Shown in pieces: positions 1-11,537 of a stretch of DNA of 64,000 nt; position 1 is the first letter of the stretch; the number at the start of each line of letters is the position of its first letter. The position numbers and the translations under genes are program-made. Source of the stretch: Gordius sp. MW1 (Eukaryota > Nematomorpha > Gordioida > Gordea > Gordiidae); the NCBI GenBank assembly GCA_964036665.1, contig OZ038526.1, forward strand, positions 26,908,001-26,972,000, in the 5' to 3' direction. A model generated the notes under the pieces. That model was given only the letters and a program-made list of their open reading frames with translations, ran no database searches and was not told the origin of the DNA.

Positions 1-938
1 CCTGCAATAGTTTTAATTTTATGACGAAAATTCAATTACCCCCTTGTTAAATTCCCCTCCCTTATATGCATACATAACACTATACCGCAAGTGCATGTGC
101 GTAGTGTGAAAGAGCTAAATAGTAGGTCACTACTCTTACTACTACTACTACGCCTCTATCCATCAATCAAAATCTCAACACCTCCTCCCGCTTACTCCTT
201 CTACTCTTGTTTAAAAACTAGATTTGATGCCATATAAAGGCTTTTATTAAAAGATGTTTAAATTTTTCATTATACCCTTCGCAAAATTTAAATGAACCAT
301 GGGCGTAGGCAGGAAGGGCCCCCCCTAAATGATTTTTTTTAATTTTTCGATATAAAATTTAAAAAAAATTGTGTTTTGCCCCCACTTAAATGCTGTAAAT
401 TTTTTTCGCTCCCCCCTAGTTTCATTTGCACCCCCCTAATTTTAAAATAAAAATGTAAATTTTTTTATTAATTTATAACTATAGGATTTTTTCCTGGCGA
501 CCTTTTTTTGCTCAGCCCCCCCCCCCCATTATGAAAGCTGGCTACACCCATGAAATGAACTGCCATTTTTACTGCCATATATTACTGTTTTTAATTCAAC
601 TTTTAAAGAATAAATTTATAAACAATTTTTTTACTAATTTTCTTTTATTAAATTTTGCGAAGGGTATAATGAAAAATTTAAACATCTTTTAATAAAAGCC
701 TTTATATGGCATCAAATCTAGTTTTTAAACAAGAGTAGAAGGAGTAAGCGGGAGGAGGTGTTGAGATTTTGATTGATGGATAGAGGCGTAGTAGTAGTAG
801 TAAGAGTAGTGACCTACTATTTAGCTCTTTCACACTACGCACATGCACTTGCGGTATAGTGTTATGTATGCATATAAGGGAGGGGAATTTAACAAGGGGG
901 TAATTGAATTTTCGTCATAAAATTAAAACTATTGCAGG
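1..938. mobile_element. Fold-back element with ~290 bp terminal inverted repeats
   Basis: Bases 1-292 and 648-938 are near-perfect reverse complements. The left end reads cctgcaatag and the right end ctattgcagg, and both arms carry the same (TAC)n-like stretch and the agggtataatg motif. The centre is short, and most of it is a younger MITE at 298-552. No transposase frame is visible. The left end coincides with the window edge, so a target-site duplication cannot be tested. The class (Foldback or MITE-like) is undecided. Confidence 0.85.
298..552. mobile_element. hAT-type MITE, CATGGGCGTAG family, copy 1
   Basis: The element starts CATGGGCGTAGGC and ends GGCTACACCCATG. It is flanked by the perfect 8 bp direct repeat AAATGAAC (290-297 and 553-560). 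The interior is AT-rich with C-tracts and has no coding potential. An 8 bp target duplication is the hAT signature. Other copies lie at 6801-6957 and 47064-47351. Confidence 0.88.
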
Positions 939-1860
939 TAGATTAAAAATTTTTTTTTTAAATTTTTAAAATGGAATTGTAATATCGTTTAGAACTTTAA
1001 CTTTTTAACTTTCTCGATTCATCTTCGCAGTATTCATCGTCAAAAAGGGTCAAAAACGACTTTTTTTACAACTTTGAGACCAATTATTTCAAAAACTTCT
1101 CGTATATAACAAAAAAGAAAAACATATTCGTGATCCCCTCAAAAAACTCTACCAGAATCTGTTACCCGTTTTCCAGTTGATTTCACAAGGTCAATATTTG
1201 TTGTCCAGTGTAATTAATGTAACTCGTTTTATATATTTTTTACAATTCCAACAACATATTATTAACTCATCAAAACACTAATAACCAATGCCCTAATCAA
1301 TAGCCCCGTTAAATTTAGGAATTAATAATGAAGTATCTTATATCTTTTGAGCAAATTTTGTATAAAAATACTTAAATTCTATGTCTTTTAATAGCTCTAT
1401 AACCCCTTTTTAATTAAATTCAAAAATCAAGATGGTGCTATATCTTTCAGTTGAAATAAAAAAGCAAAACCCATACCTACAGCCCATTTTAAAGGAAATT
1501 TTCAAAATCAACGGAAAGATTTAAGATATAGCCACAAATGTTTATCTTATTAAAGACGATCGATAGCAATCAATGACGTTTTGATTTCAATTAAACGCTG
1601 TGAGATGCTAAATAAAGGAAACTAAAAATCTAAGGTTTTATAGTAAAATAGAGGAAAATATTGCACCAATATCTAATCCATTTCGAACCCAAAATGGTTG
1701 AAAGGGCCTGATAAAACAAACTATTTTTTTACAATAAATTTAGTTGAACGGCTGCTTATCTTAATGACAGACTGAGCATGCTGGTAGCAGATAAAAGGGG
1801 TTATTTTAGGAAAAATTAAAAAACTCCAAGTTAAAATTTTGACAATTATAATTTTCAAAC
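939..1860. other. No gene recognised; downstream flank of the last visible SRP68 exon
   Basis: AT-rich sequence with no supported exon. The next SRP68 exon would lie in this direction on the minus strand, but I found no convincing match to the segment after the conserved domain. That exon is probably left of the window. Confidence 0.5.
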
Positions 1861-4800
1861 CAAGCATGCCTCATCCTGCGCAAATGATTTGATCAATTTC
1901 TTTTCCAGCTCCAAGGCATTTTTCAAAAAATCTCGTATTTTATCCGATTCCACGTGTATGGTAGGTTGATTGTGCGCTTTCGTGAAAACATTCTTGATCT
2001 CGATCAAATTATTTTTCCTATCTTTAACGATCCCCTCAATTAAAGCCTGCAAAAAACAAGGTATAGAGGGAATAAGTTTAATATATTTAACATCGCAAAT
2101 CTTTTCATTCTCAAACTATTCATTCGTGTTGTAAAGACGGCTGGTTTTATTTGGACGACATTTGGTCTTACTAAATATAAACAGACCGGTTTTTTATGTT
2201 TAGTCGACTAAAACTAGAGGTCGACCAACACTCCCATCCATAAAATTTAAATTACAGTGGTCTACAAAAAACAGCCTATATTCTACAAGGCTATAATATT
2301 CAGTTTTATCCTGTTAACGTCATTCATCTCAAAACCTAGAAGAAAAAATTTAAAACATATTATGTTTCGGCGTGCAATTCGTTGTTAGAATTATTAGTCA
2401 TGTGACAGGATGGAATTCCAAAGTAAATATTTGTAAGCCTACATCATTATAGCCATAGCCGATACTATATAGCACATATGATTAAATCAAATTAATATGA
2501 AAACCCTTGCTAAATAAGATTTTACAATCACGGGTCGAAATTAAAGATAAACTTGCAAATCAAACTTTAAAAGATCCCATGAAACACAGTAAGGTAACTC
2601 ACGCCAAGTTCATTTTTATCAATGCAAGTCCCTAATTTTTCTCCTTTAAGATTTTCTGTTTTGCCACCACCCTTTTTATCTGGTTCCGCTTTAGTGGCCA
2701 ATCTTTCTATGTTGTACCGAGCAAAGCGGATGGCCGTCGCTATCTCATCTCGTCTCTGTTGATATGGTATAACTTGGGTAGCGCTCAGGATAGCACAAAG
2801 TTCTTGATACAGATCTCTGTAAATAAATTTAAAAAAATATTAAAAAATTTGAATTTATAAAGTAAAAGTTAAGAAGTCAAAATTAATGGCTATAAACGAA
2901 TATTTAAGCAGGAATGATAATGTTGGAATCATTTGGTTGAACAAGAACTAACTACTGCTTTTAAACACATGAATGTTTTTAGGCAAAATTTGCTTTATAA
3001 AACTTTATGCTATTTTATTTCTAAATATAGCAACGGTACATACTAAAACTTTATTTAATATTTAATAATAAAGGATAAACGTCACATACTTAAAACACAA
3101 ATAACCAATAAATTTTTACTGTATAAAGTTATAGATCACTTTAAAAAAAACAATGCAATTGGCAGCCAGATTATCAAATTATAATGCTAAAAACATAAAA
3201 TTATCCGCAAATATAATAATTGTTTGCACAACGAATTGTCTCACATTCGCAAAAGCCTATTCACTATGATGATACTTTTGAGTCATGTTTGGGGTTTTTT
3301 TAACAAAATAAAACAAGACACCTTTTACCTAAAACGTACGATTAATAATTTGAAAAAGCCATTTTGCCAGACTTTAGAAACTCACAACCAATTATATTAC
3401 ACATTCCAAAATAAAAAACAAAAGATGACTTCTTATTCAAAAGCTCAAATTTAAGCACATAAGCAAGATTGATGGGACTAACTTACTGTGATATGTGCAA
3501 GTGGTATTGACACAAATTCCAATCACCCCGCTCAAAATATAAGTTCCCCATGGACCAATGGTAATAGGCCTAAATTAAATAAGAATGTTAAAATTGTGAT
3601 AAAGGCTAAATGTTGTTTTAACTATGAAGCGATCCTGTGATATATTTTAACATTTTTATAGATCGATGATATTAATAAAAACACAATGTTTTTTTAGGTA
3701 CAATAACAGTTTAGGTCTTTTGTCTCACACCAAGCTATTATTACAATATACATGAAAACTAATTTAATCCATTTAAGCTACACAAACCATTAAATTTTTT
3801 CAGTTGCTTAATTCCACCAACCTCAGTTACTATTAGGGACAGGAGGTAAAATGTACTAATGGATTGTAATATTAACTTTTGTAAATAACCAAATTCCATT
3901 TAAAAAAAGTAACTTCCCATATGTGCTTCCACTTCCACTAACTATATGCTAGTTCCAATTAGTAAGCCTACCTAGAGTTATACAAAGTGATGATTGGCAG
4001 ACCAAACATGACCATATTTAGAAACAAGTTTACAACTTATGCATTTATTTGAGCCTGGAAATTAGAAATGGACAAGCATATGCATTCAAACTAAATATAA
4101 TAATTTTTTTATTAAAATTACTTTTATCTTAATCAATGCAACTATGCTTACCAACTTTTTAATCTTTGCTATATATTTTAGTTTGTTGTATAGAGATGCA
4201 CCGTTTGTTGTATAGAGATGCACCGATACCAAATATCGGCATGGTATCGGCGCCGATACCTTGCCAAAAGAATCGGCCCGATACTTTGCTAGTATCGGCA
4301 ATTACCAAGCCGATACCTTTTTTAATATGCTCAAAAAATAATACTTATAGTATCTCCTACGATTAAAAAATAGAGGACTTTTCAAATTTTTTGAAAAATG
4401 TTTCATTTGATTGGCTATAAATATTTCTATGTGGAGTATAATAAACTCATTGACCATCTGTTCCGACTGCGCTTTTAAGTAAATATTATTTTATTTTAAA
4501 AATTATTATATATTAAGCCTTAGATGGATTCTTTAGATACACTATGGAGTTATTTTGTTGTGTCAGCAGATGAAAAAATTGTAATCTGTGAATTATGCAA
4601 AGCTAAAATAAGTCGTGGGGGCAAAGACAAACATTCCTTTAACACTTCAAATTTAAGGAAACATTTAAAAACTAGACATTTAGTATAAAAATTTTTTTTA
4701 TTATAAGTCTCAGCATGGTATCGGTATCGGCAAAAAAATCTTAAGTATCGGCTGGTATCGGTATCGGCACAAAATAGTGGTATCGGTGCATCTCTATGTA

Positions 4801-6078
4801 AATGATTAGCTCGAAATTTCAAAGCAAATTTTAACAGAATTTGGAAGCATATTTATTATATACTATCAAATTTGTAAGTCAACAAAATGACTACAAATAT
4901 TAAGAAATGAATGAAAAGATGGTAAGAAATTTGATATTTAATTTAAATGTGGATTATATATATTATCTATAAATACAAAAATGATAGCCCCCATTTGTTA
5001 TTTGTGTGTTAAGATGTAAACCTAGTCTCTTAGTGTTTGTTATCCATTTTAAGTGGGGGGGGGGGGGGGGGGGGAATGGCATAACACAACTGTATTTTCT
5101 AAGTAGTCTAAAATAACATGAAGGGCCAGGCTGTATAGTTTAAAAAAGGAATGGACATAAGAACTGCATAGCGTTTAATAGCTTAAAGATCAATTATTAA
5201 AACAATCATTTAAGATTTAAATGCTAAATCTGAGGAAATGTATGATGCTATTATGAAAGGAATAATTTAAAATAGTAATCATTTATTAATATAAAGGCTC
5301 AATGGTGTTAAGTGCTTTTATATAGAAAGCAAAAAGATACCAATAAATACTTTAAAAATATCATTTTTCAAAGAGCAATGCATAAATTTTATTAGATATT
5401 ACCAAACTTTCAATTTTGCTTCTAGCATCACATTTATCACTTTTGGTAATTAAACAATTTAATTCTTTGGCATATAAAGAAGCTTTTTTGAGCTTAGCAA
5501 GCTGTCTGAACCTTTTTCTAGGTTCCGTGTTGGCATCTTGTTTAAGTTCATTTGCATAAGACCACGCTCTTTCAGCATTTAAAAGTACCACCCATAAATA
5601 TCTATAATTAATAATACATTAAAATATAAACTTAATTTTTACATGTAAAAGCTATAAAATGAACCATGTAATTGTTTTCATGTTTTATTTAATAATATAT
5701 ATATGTTTTTAATGTATAGGTTTATGTTATTTTTAGAATATCCAAAAAATTAAGCTACCTAATATCCTTGAAAGCCTCCATAGAAACTTTCTTATTGACT
5801 ACTTTATTTTTAATGAATAAAGGAAATTGAAGAGATTTTCTAATTTTCTGAATTTTTCTTGAGCAAAAATGCCTATTTTAAATTAATATTTTAATTTTCA
5901 AAATAAAAATAATGTTATACCTATAATTTAAATAATCTCCATGCCTTATCCCATGCCTGTGCTGCCAACCATAGGTCACAGGTAAAACTGCAATATAATT
6001 ATTATTGATTTATTGCTAAGTACTTTCTAATGAAAACTGAATAATCTCATTTACATCTTCTGTATTCTCAGGAGGCAT
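1861..6078 (-). CDS. SRP68: Signal recognition particle subunit SRP68 (N-terminal 306 codons, 3' end off window)
   Basis: SRP68 binds 7SL RNA and pairs with SRP72 in the particle that targets nascent secretory proteins to the ER. I join exons 6078-6024, 5987-5921, 5872-5759, 5601-5403, 3569-3487, 2816-2603 and 2046-1861. All have GT/AG borders and the phases close across 918 nt. The start MPPENTEDVN is followed by SLEIL, RHGIRHGDY and SRKIQKIRK, which match the RNA-binding N-terminus. Next come LNAERAWSYA and ANTEPRKRF, the most diagnostic SRP68 block, then YFERGDW and YNIERL. Introns measure 36, 48, 157, 1833, 670 and 556 bp; the largest carries a hAT element and the last a MITE remnant. The animal family is roughly 600 residues, so about half is missing. 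No in-frame stop occurs in the joined exons. Homology is recalled from the family, not searched. Confidence 0.93.
2126..2232. mobile_element. MITE remnant, TAGTGTTGTA family, copy 1
   Basis: The left part gtgttgtaaagacggctgg and the interior motif gtttagtcgactaaaac match the better copies at 24471-24675 and 42196-42390. The right inverted repeat is lost. It sits in the last visible SRP68 intron. Confidence 0.65.
4191..4796. mobile_element. hAT element remnant with TAGAGATGCACCGATACC inverted repeats
   Basis: The left end tagagatgcaccgatacc and the right end ggtatcggtgcatctcta are reverse complements, and subterminal gtatcgg repeats fill both ends. The left terminus is partly duplicated (4191-4204 and 4213-4226), so I could not identify a clean target duplication. 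It lies in the 1.8 kb SRP68 intron and carries a small BED-finger frame at 4524-4688. Termini of this sequence are well known from hAT transposons. Confidence 0.85.
4524..4688 (+). CDS. BED-type zinc finger, 54 residues, truncated hAT transposase N-terminus
   Basis: This ATG-initiated frame reads MDSLDTLWSYF at the start. A CELC pair follows near residue 28, then the TSNLRKHLKTRH block ending in H-x4-H. That W...F / C-x2-C / NLxxHL / H spacing is the BED DNA-binding finger that opens many hAT transposases. It ends with TAA three residues after the last histidine, so no catalytic or dimerisation domain remains. It lies in the centre of the hAT remnant at 4191-4796 and in an SRP68 intron on the opposite strand. 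It is probably a leftover of the parent transposase; a small expressed BED protein cannot be excluded. Confidence 0.72.
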   Translation: MDSLDTLWSYFVVSADEKIVICELCKAKISRGGKDKHSFNTSNLRKHLKTRHLV

Positions 6079-6439
6079 GTTTTTAAACTATACGCAATTT
6101 GTTACCTTGACACTTACATCTGCATCGAACACTATTGTTCAATAAAACTATTGTTCATAGTTATACAACCAATTAAAACTCTTGACAGGTTTGCAAGACA
6201 TATGTCATAAAATACAAAATCTCAATTAGTTCTTCTATCATCAAGTTTTTCTATCTATTAATACGAAATCATCTATTTTCACAGTAATCTTTTTTTGCAT
6301 AACATTTAGATCTTTCGTGAAGGCTATATCAACATAATGCTTTAAGCAATCTAATTATCAGCCAAGTTTTGATCTAATATGGGCTTTTAGGACTAAGTGC
6401 AATCTGTATAGTAATTTATTTACCTTCATATGTGTATAT

Positions 6440-7866
6440 CTTTTAAGTAAAAAGATGACCATGGGTAGAACGGTTCAACGTGATAATATACCTGTAGAAA
6501 GTTTTAAAATGCCAGGGCCCTTAGTTGTACATCTATAAAGAAAGCTGTTTAAGCTAAATACTTGCAAGTGGTATAATGCCTGATGAGTGGAGGGAAAGCT
6601 AAGTTATACCAATCTATATAAGGGAGATGTACAAGAATGCAATAACTATTGGAGTATAAAGTTAACAATGAAGGTGTGGGAAAAAGTTATAGAAGCTAGA
6701 CCTCGAAAAATTATCTCAATATATAAACAAAAATTTAAGTTCATGCCTGGAAAGTCAACTTCAGATGCAATACATGGTCTAGGCGACTTATGGAACTATA
6801 CATGGGCGTAGTTAGAGCCCCTAAATGACAAAAAAATATTTTTTTAATTAAAAATCCTTAAAAATTAAAAAATATTATGTTTTGCCCCCCCCCGCCCCCT
6901 AATTGAACTTAAAATGGTTTCGCCCCCCCCCCAATCCAAAACCTGGCTACGCCCATGGAACTATATAAGGGAAAATTTTCATTGATCTTGAGAAAGCTAT
7001 CGATAAAGTGACAAGGCAGTTAATATGGGATAGTCTGAGCTCCAATGGTGTTCCGACGCTTATATAATGTTAATAAAGGATGTGTATAGAAACGCAAAGA
7101 TCAAAGTACGGACATCCAGTTCTAAATCGAAAGAATTCAGTGTAAATGTCGGTGTGCATCAAGGATAGGCACTAAGTCCATTGCTCTTCATAACATTAAA
7201 TAGTGCAGTTCGCAGGCCCAAATGTGGAATTAGCAGAGCAGGTAAAAGTGTGGATGGATCGAATTGAAAGCAAAGGCCTTAGGGTCAACCGAGATAAAAC
7301 TGAATATGTTTGCTTGGAGTCGGGAAGTGAATACAAAGAAACACACCTGCAAATTGATGACTGGTGTTTAAGAAGTAGAAAAAATTTCAAGTATCTTGGT
7401 TCTAGGGTAAATTAAGATGGGGGGTGTGGAAAGCGAAATTAAGGCAAGAATAAACGCAGGCTAGATAAAATTCAGGGAGTTGAGAGGTGTACTATGTGAC
7501 AAACACATACCACTCAAATTGAAAGGTCGGATATATAACACCGTTATTATACCCACGGTATTGTATGGGAAAACATGGGCATTTAAGGCAAAAGAAGAGC
7601 AAAGCTTGGCAACACTGGAGATGCGAATTTTAAGATGGATCTTGGAAATAAGCAAAAGGGACCATATAAGGAATCAAGACATAAGGGATAAACTAAATAT
7701 AGTTCCAAATCAGAGAAAGTTGGTTGTAAGAACATTAAGATCTTATGGCCATTTGGAGAGACGGGAAGAAAGTCACCTGGCAAAACGCATTAAGAAGGTG
7801 CAAGTAGTAGGTAAGCAAAAGAGATGGAGGCTTAAACTGACATGGAAACTGAAAAGAAGAGAGTAA
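6440..7866 (+). pseudogene. Non-LTR retrotransposon (RTE-like LINE) reverse-transcriptase fragment, broken
   Basis: Frames read in order PDEWRES, YKGDVQECNNY, FMPGKSTSDAI, IDLEKAIDKV, VKVWMDRIESKGL, FKYLGSRVN, LYGKTWAFKAKEE and LRWILEISKRD. This is the usual order from reverse-transcriptase fingers to the C-terminal region. The catalytic YADD block is missing near 7200, where the sequence jumps from the pre-catalytic motif to the thumb. Several stops and frameshifts are present, and a hAT MITE is inserted at 6801-6957. The endonuclease part is absent. The last frame stops at 7866, exactly where the next repeat begins. Confidence 0.85.
6801..6957. mobile_element. hAT-type MITE, CATGGGCGTAG family, copy 2
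   Basis: Termini CATGGGCGTAG and CTACGCCCATG are flanked by the perfect 8 bp repeat GAACTATA (6793-6800 and 6958-6965). It is inserted into the LINE reverse-transcriptase frame and is therefore younger than that LINE. Confidence 0.9.
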
Positions 7867-8227
7867 TTTTATTACATCAACGAATTTCATTTTATTGACT
7901 AGCAACATTGTTATTGAACCAATAGTTTTATTCTTACCTTCTTTATTTATTATAACTGAATAACATAATTCATAATGTCCGTAGCCGCGCGAAGGAATAT
8001 AAATGCGCGAGAATTCTTCGATACGCGAACGCGATTACAAAAGGGGGAGATAAAAATATATTGTGTTAAAGTACAACGATCTCCTTAATGCACGCTTGAC
8101 TTGCCAGCGCCGCTGGCATTACGCGGCGTTTAACAAAGCGAAGGGGAGAGAGGAGATAGGGGGGAAGACGCGGTAGACTGCGCATGGTAGGCTGCGTATA
8201 GGAGACTGCGCATGCGCAGCCACAACA
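7866..8227. repeat. Left copy of a ~340-360 bp direct repeat (possible LTR)
   Basis: It matches 11197-11537 in the same orientation. Shared blocks are ttgttattgaaccaata, gtccgtagccgcgcgaagg, aaagggggagataaaaat and the end gcgcatgcgcagccacaaca. It is GC-richer than its surroundings. The right border ends in CA; the left border has no clean TG. Small indels separate the copies. Confidence 0.8.
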
Positions 8228-10914
8228 CCATACCCTTTAAGATAACTTTCTCCGACCCGAGTGTTGACCTCTCTCAGCTGACCGTAAAAATTGAATCGCA
8301 CCTCCCCATTGAGCTTTCTAGGGGGAGGGTTGTTGTAATGTAACGTCACCTCGATGGCTAACGATTGACCACGTATATCTGAGCATCGTTGGGTTCAGCA
8401 TACTCTACCCAATTTTCGTTTAACGCAACCAAAGAAATTTCCATGTTTCTCCCACGAGAGCGAGACAGAAACATCATTTCACCCTAAATCGTTCAGGCCG
8501 CTCCTCAATAAGAGCTCCTAGCCTCTCTAAAGAATACGATATTTCCGTTAAATTATCAGCGACGTCGCTATACCATTTGTCATCAGGCGTATCTCGCATA
8601 AAATGCAATCCGCTTACCATAATCACCTGGGATAAAATCCACGATAGGTAACCTTGGACCTGACAACAATGGTATTACCTCTCATCAAACCACGTGCGAC
8701 GTTCCGGTAACAAACCAATTATTAACACCATGCGCAATCGGCAAAAATATTTGCCCACCCAGGAAATTCGACCTCATCAAACCTATTCAAAGGTGATATG
8801 GCGTATAGCCAAAAAAGGTCATAAAAGGCATAAAGCCTCCGAAAATAAATTCGCATCTGGGTTAAACGTGCGCGCATGCAATAATACTATACTTCATACC
8901 CGGATCATAGTCGTACACGCACTGCTCTCGGCAGAATACCTTCGGGCTTGGTTCTACCGTCCCTATGCACCGGCATTACCCTTCAGCGCATATTTATCAC
9001 ACTTCCCTGTACACGCATTCATGCATAGCGTAAAATACCACTGTGTCGTAGGGGAGACCGGGGCTATTGCTTTACCGAGGCTATACACCTCCTCTCAATT
9101 AATTTTGTCATTTATGTTTATTTTGATATCAAACTTTAATCTTAAATGTACTTTATTATCGCACATTTTGAGCACAAAAAATATTTGTGCTAACTATTGC
9201 TACAAAAAAAATATGCAGAAAATAAGATTTTTCGGGGCTAAAACGTCCTTTTTTAAATTTTCGAATTTTGTCAATTATTCAAAAATTACTTGTTTTACTA
9301 ACTTTAAACATATACTAAATAAATAAGTATTGACTCTTTTATTATATTTATGTGTAAATTTATACTTTTGACGAGTTTAATCATTTATAAGTACAACTTA
9401 AAGTGCAATGATCATGCTGGGGCTATCGCGGCCGGGGCTATCGTTTCCCTTTCACTCATTCATTATTGATTATGGTGCGTAATTACTACAGAAAAACAAA
9501 CCTAGCATTTCAAGGGCCACAAGCTTCAATATACTAAGTGTTGATGCCTTTTTAAGAATTATTCAGCTCTATTAACCACCAATAAATACTTACCCTGTGA
9601 TATATATAGCATGGATGAAACAGGTAATTACCACTAGTTAATATGTTTATCTTTAAAGGATTAACATCATGTGGTATTTGGCCATTTAACCTACAAATTT
9701 ATAATGAAGAAAGTGTAAACCCTATATTCCTCCAATGCAAGTGAATCATTTAATCTGAATGTATCTCAAACTTCCAATAATCAAGAGAATTACTTTATCC
9801 CATCCTATTTTGGCTAGAAAGACTTCCATTAGATAGCAAATATCAACAATACTCACATAATAGCCAAATAAAAAATGGCAAAGAAAAGGTGGGCAAATGC
9901 CAAGAAAAGAATACTAGAAAATTCATGGCTCATGTTGCAATCATGATATTTTCTTTATATGCAATAATTGTATATCTTAATTCCATTTTTGATAATTATC
10001 AACTTTATATGACATTTTGGTATCAATAAAGCATTTAAATCATTGATTCTAAAACAAAAATCTTAGAAAAGGCACTTTTCTTCAATCATTTTATAAAGCT
10101 TTATATTAATGGGTTATAAACTTTTTAGTATTTTAACAATTTAAGCAAATTCACATATAATTAATTTTAACAAAAAACACAAATATCCTATAATAATATT
10201 ATTATTTGAAACTTTATAAAGCCTGTATAAACTTATGTTTTTGCAATTTATGCCATGCACTTAGTCTATATCATAATTTAAACATATAAAATAAATCATA
10301 GATAAAACACATTTAAATAATAATATTAAATTTTATAAGTTGCAAAAGACTATATACATTTAATATTTTGGCAATTTAAGCACAGCAAATAAATATTTTA
10401 GAGTTTTAAGACTTAATATAAGAGAGGACGCGAACGCGATAGCCCCTTCTGAAGGACGCCTTAACCCCGGTCATTTTTAGAATTTATACGAGTTGTCTTT
10501 TTTTTGAACCCTTATAACGAAAAATCTTTTAGCTGTGTTGCTATAATTTTTTTCCTTTGATAAACACTGTGGACAAGAACATTTTTCTAAAAAAAGTTTA
10601 TGAGAATCGGTTGACAATTTTTGTCCAGGCCTCTTTAAAATTTTATGGTCGAGATAGCCCCGGTCTCCCCTATAATCCACCCACCATATTTCGATCATCA
10701 AGCAGGTACCGACAGAATTTTTCGGAATCGCAATAGCATCCCACAGCACCGGAATCACATACCCTCGGCGCCCCATTATCGCACTGTCAGATACCAGCTG
10801 ATCAATCAAGGACAATGACGGACAGCGATTGACGGTCACATGGTCAATCATATTCATAAATATTAAATGAATTTCATGCAAAAAAGCGAAAAAATGTTGG
10901 AATAAAACATGCAT
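8228..10914 (-). pseudogene. Unidentified decayed protein frame between the two direct repeats
   Basis: Reading the minus strand from an ATG at 10914, an open frame runs to 10673, where a transposon (9051-10670) interrupts it. If that insert and one TA copy are ignored, the frame stays open about 30 more codons beyond 9048. It then meets stops and indels, with several further open stretches down to 8230. Codon use looks protein-like, with tryptophan, cysteine and glycine well represented. I recognise no reverse-transcriptase, integrase, protease, helicase or transposase motif. It could be a captured cellular gene, an ancient viral insertion or an unfamiliar retroelement gag. Function unknown. 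Confidence 0.45.
9051..10670. mobile_element. DNA transposon with 17 bp inverted repeats and TA target duplication
   Basis: The left end ggggagaccggggctat and the right end atagccccggtctcccc are perfect reverse complements, flanked by TA at 9049-9050 and 10671-10672. Subterminal copies of ggggctatcg occur near 9418-9450 and, inverted, near 10433. No transposase frame is visible in 1.6 kb of AT-rich interior. It interrupts the minus-strand frame described above. The TA duplication suggests a Tc1/mariner-like or PIF/ISL2EU-like group; this is not settled. Confidence 0.8.
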
Positions 10915-11196
10915 TATAAAAAATGTTTGCCTTCACGCGATTCTTATGGGCCTTATGAACTACTTAATCGGATTTCAAAAACATTTCCATACCCTTATTA
11001 TCCCAAAATTAAAGTTATTATAACAATCAAAATCTATTGTCTTACGATATTTAAATTTACAAATATCATCCATAATTTTAATCCAACAATAAAAAATTAA
11101 ATGAATACACACAATTATCATTTTCTTTTTAACCTAAATTCATCAAATTTATTTTTAAAATCAAAGTATTTTTCTGACACCATAAAAGAAAAAGGT

Positions 11197-11537
11197 TAAT
11201 TTAATTACTCTAACAAATTTCATTTTATTAATTAGTCAACTTTGTTATTGAACCAATAATTTTATTCTTACCTTCTTTATAACTGAATAACATAATTCAT
11301 AATGTCCGTAGCCGCGCGAAGGTAAGGAATATATATGCGCGAGAATTCTTCGATACGCGAACGCGATTACAAAAGGGGGAGATAAAAATATGTTGTGTTA
11401 AAGTACAACGATCACTTGCCAGCGCAGGTGGCATTACGCGGCGTTTAACAAAGCGAGGGGAAGAGGGGGGAAGACGCGCATGGTAGACTGCACATGGTAG
11501 GCTGCGCCTAGGAGACTGCGCATGCGCAGCCACAACA
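11197..11537. repeat. Right copy of the ~340 bp direct repeat (possible LTR)
   Basis: Direct-orientation partner of 7866-8227. It lacks the insertion gcacgcttgacttgcc and shows scattered substitutions, so the pair is not young. Confidence 0.8.

Noticed and set aside
8694-9326. 210-codon plus-strand ORF
   Set aside because: It runs through the transposon border at 9050 and opposes the more protein-like minus-strand frame; treated as a shadow.
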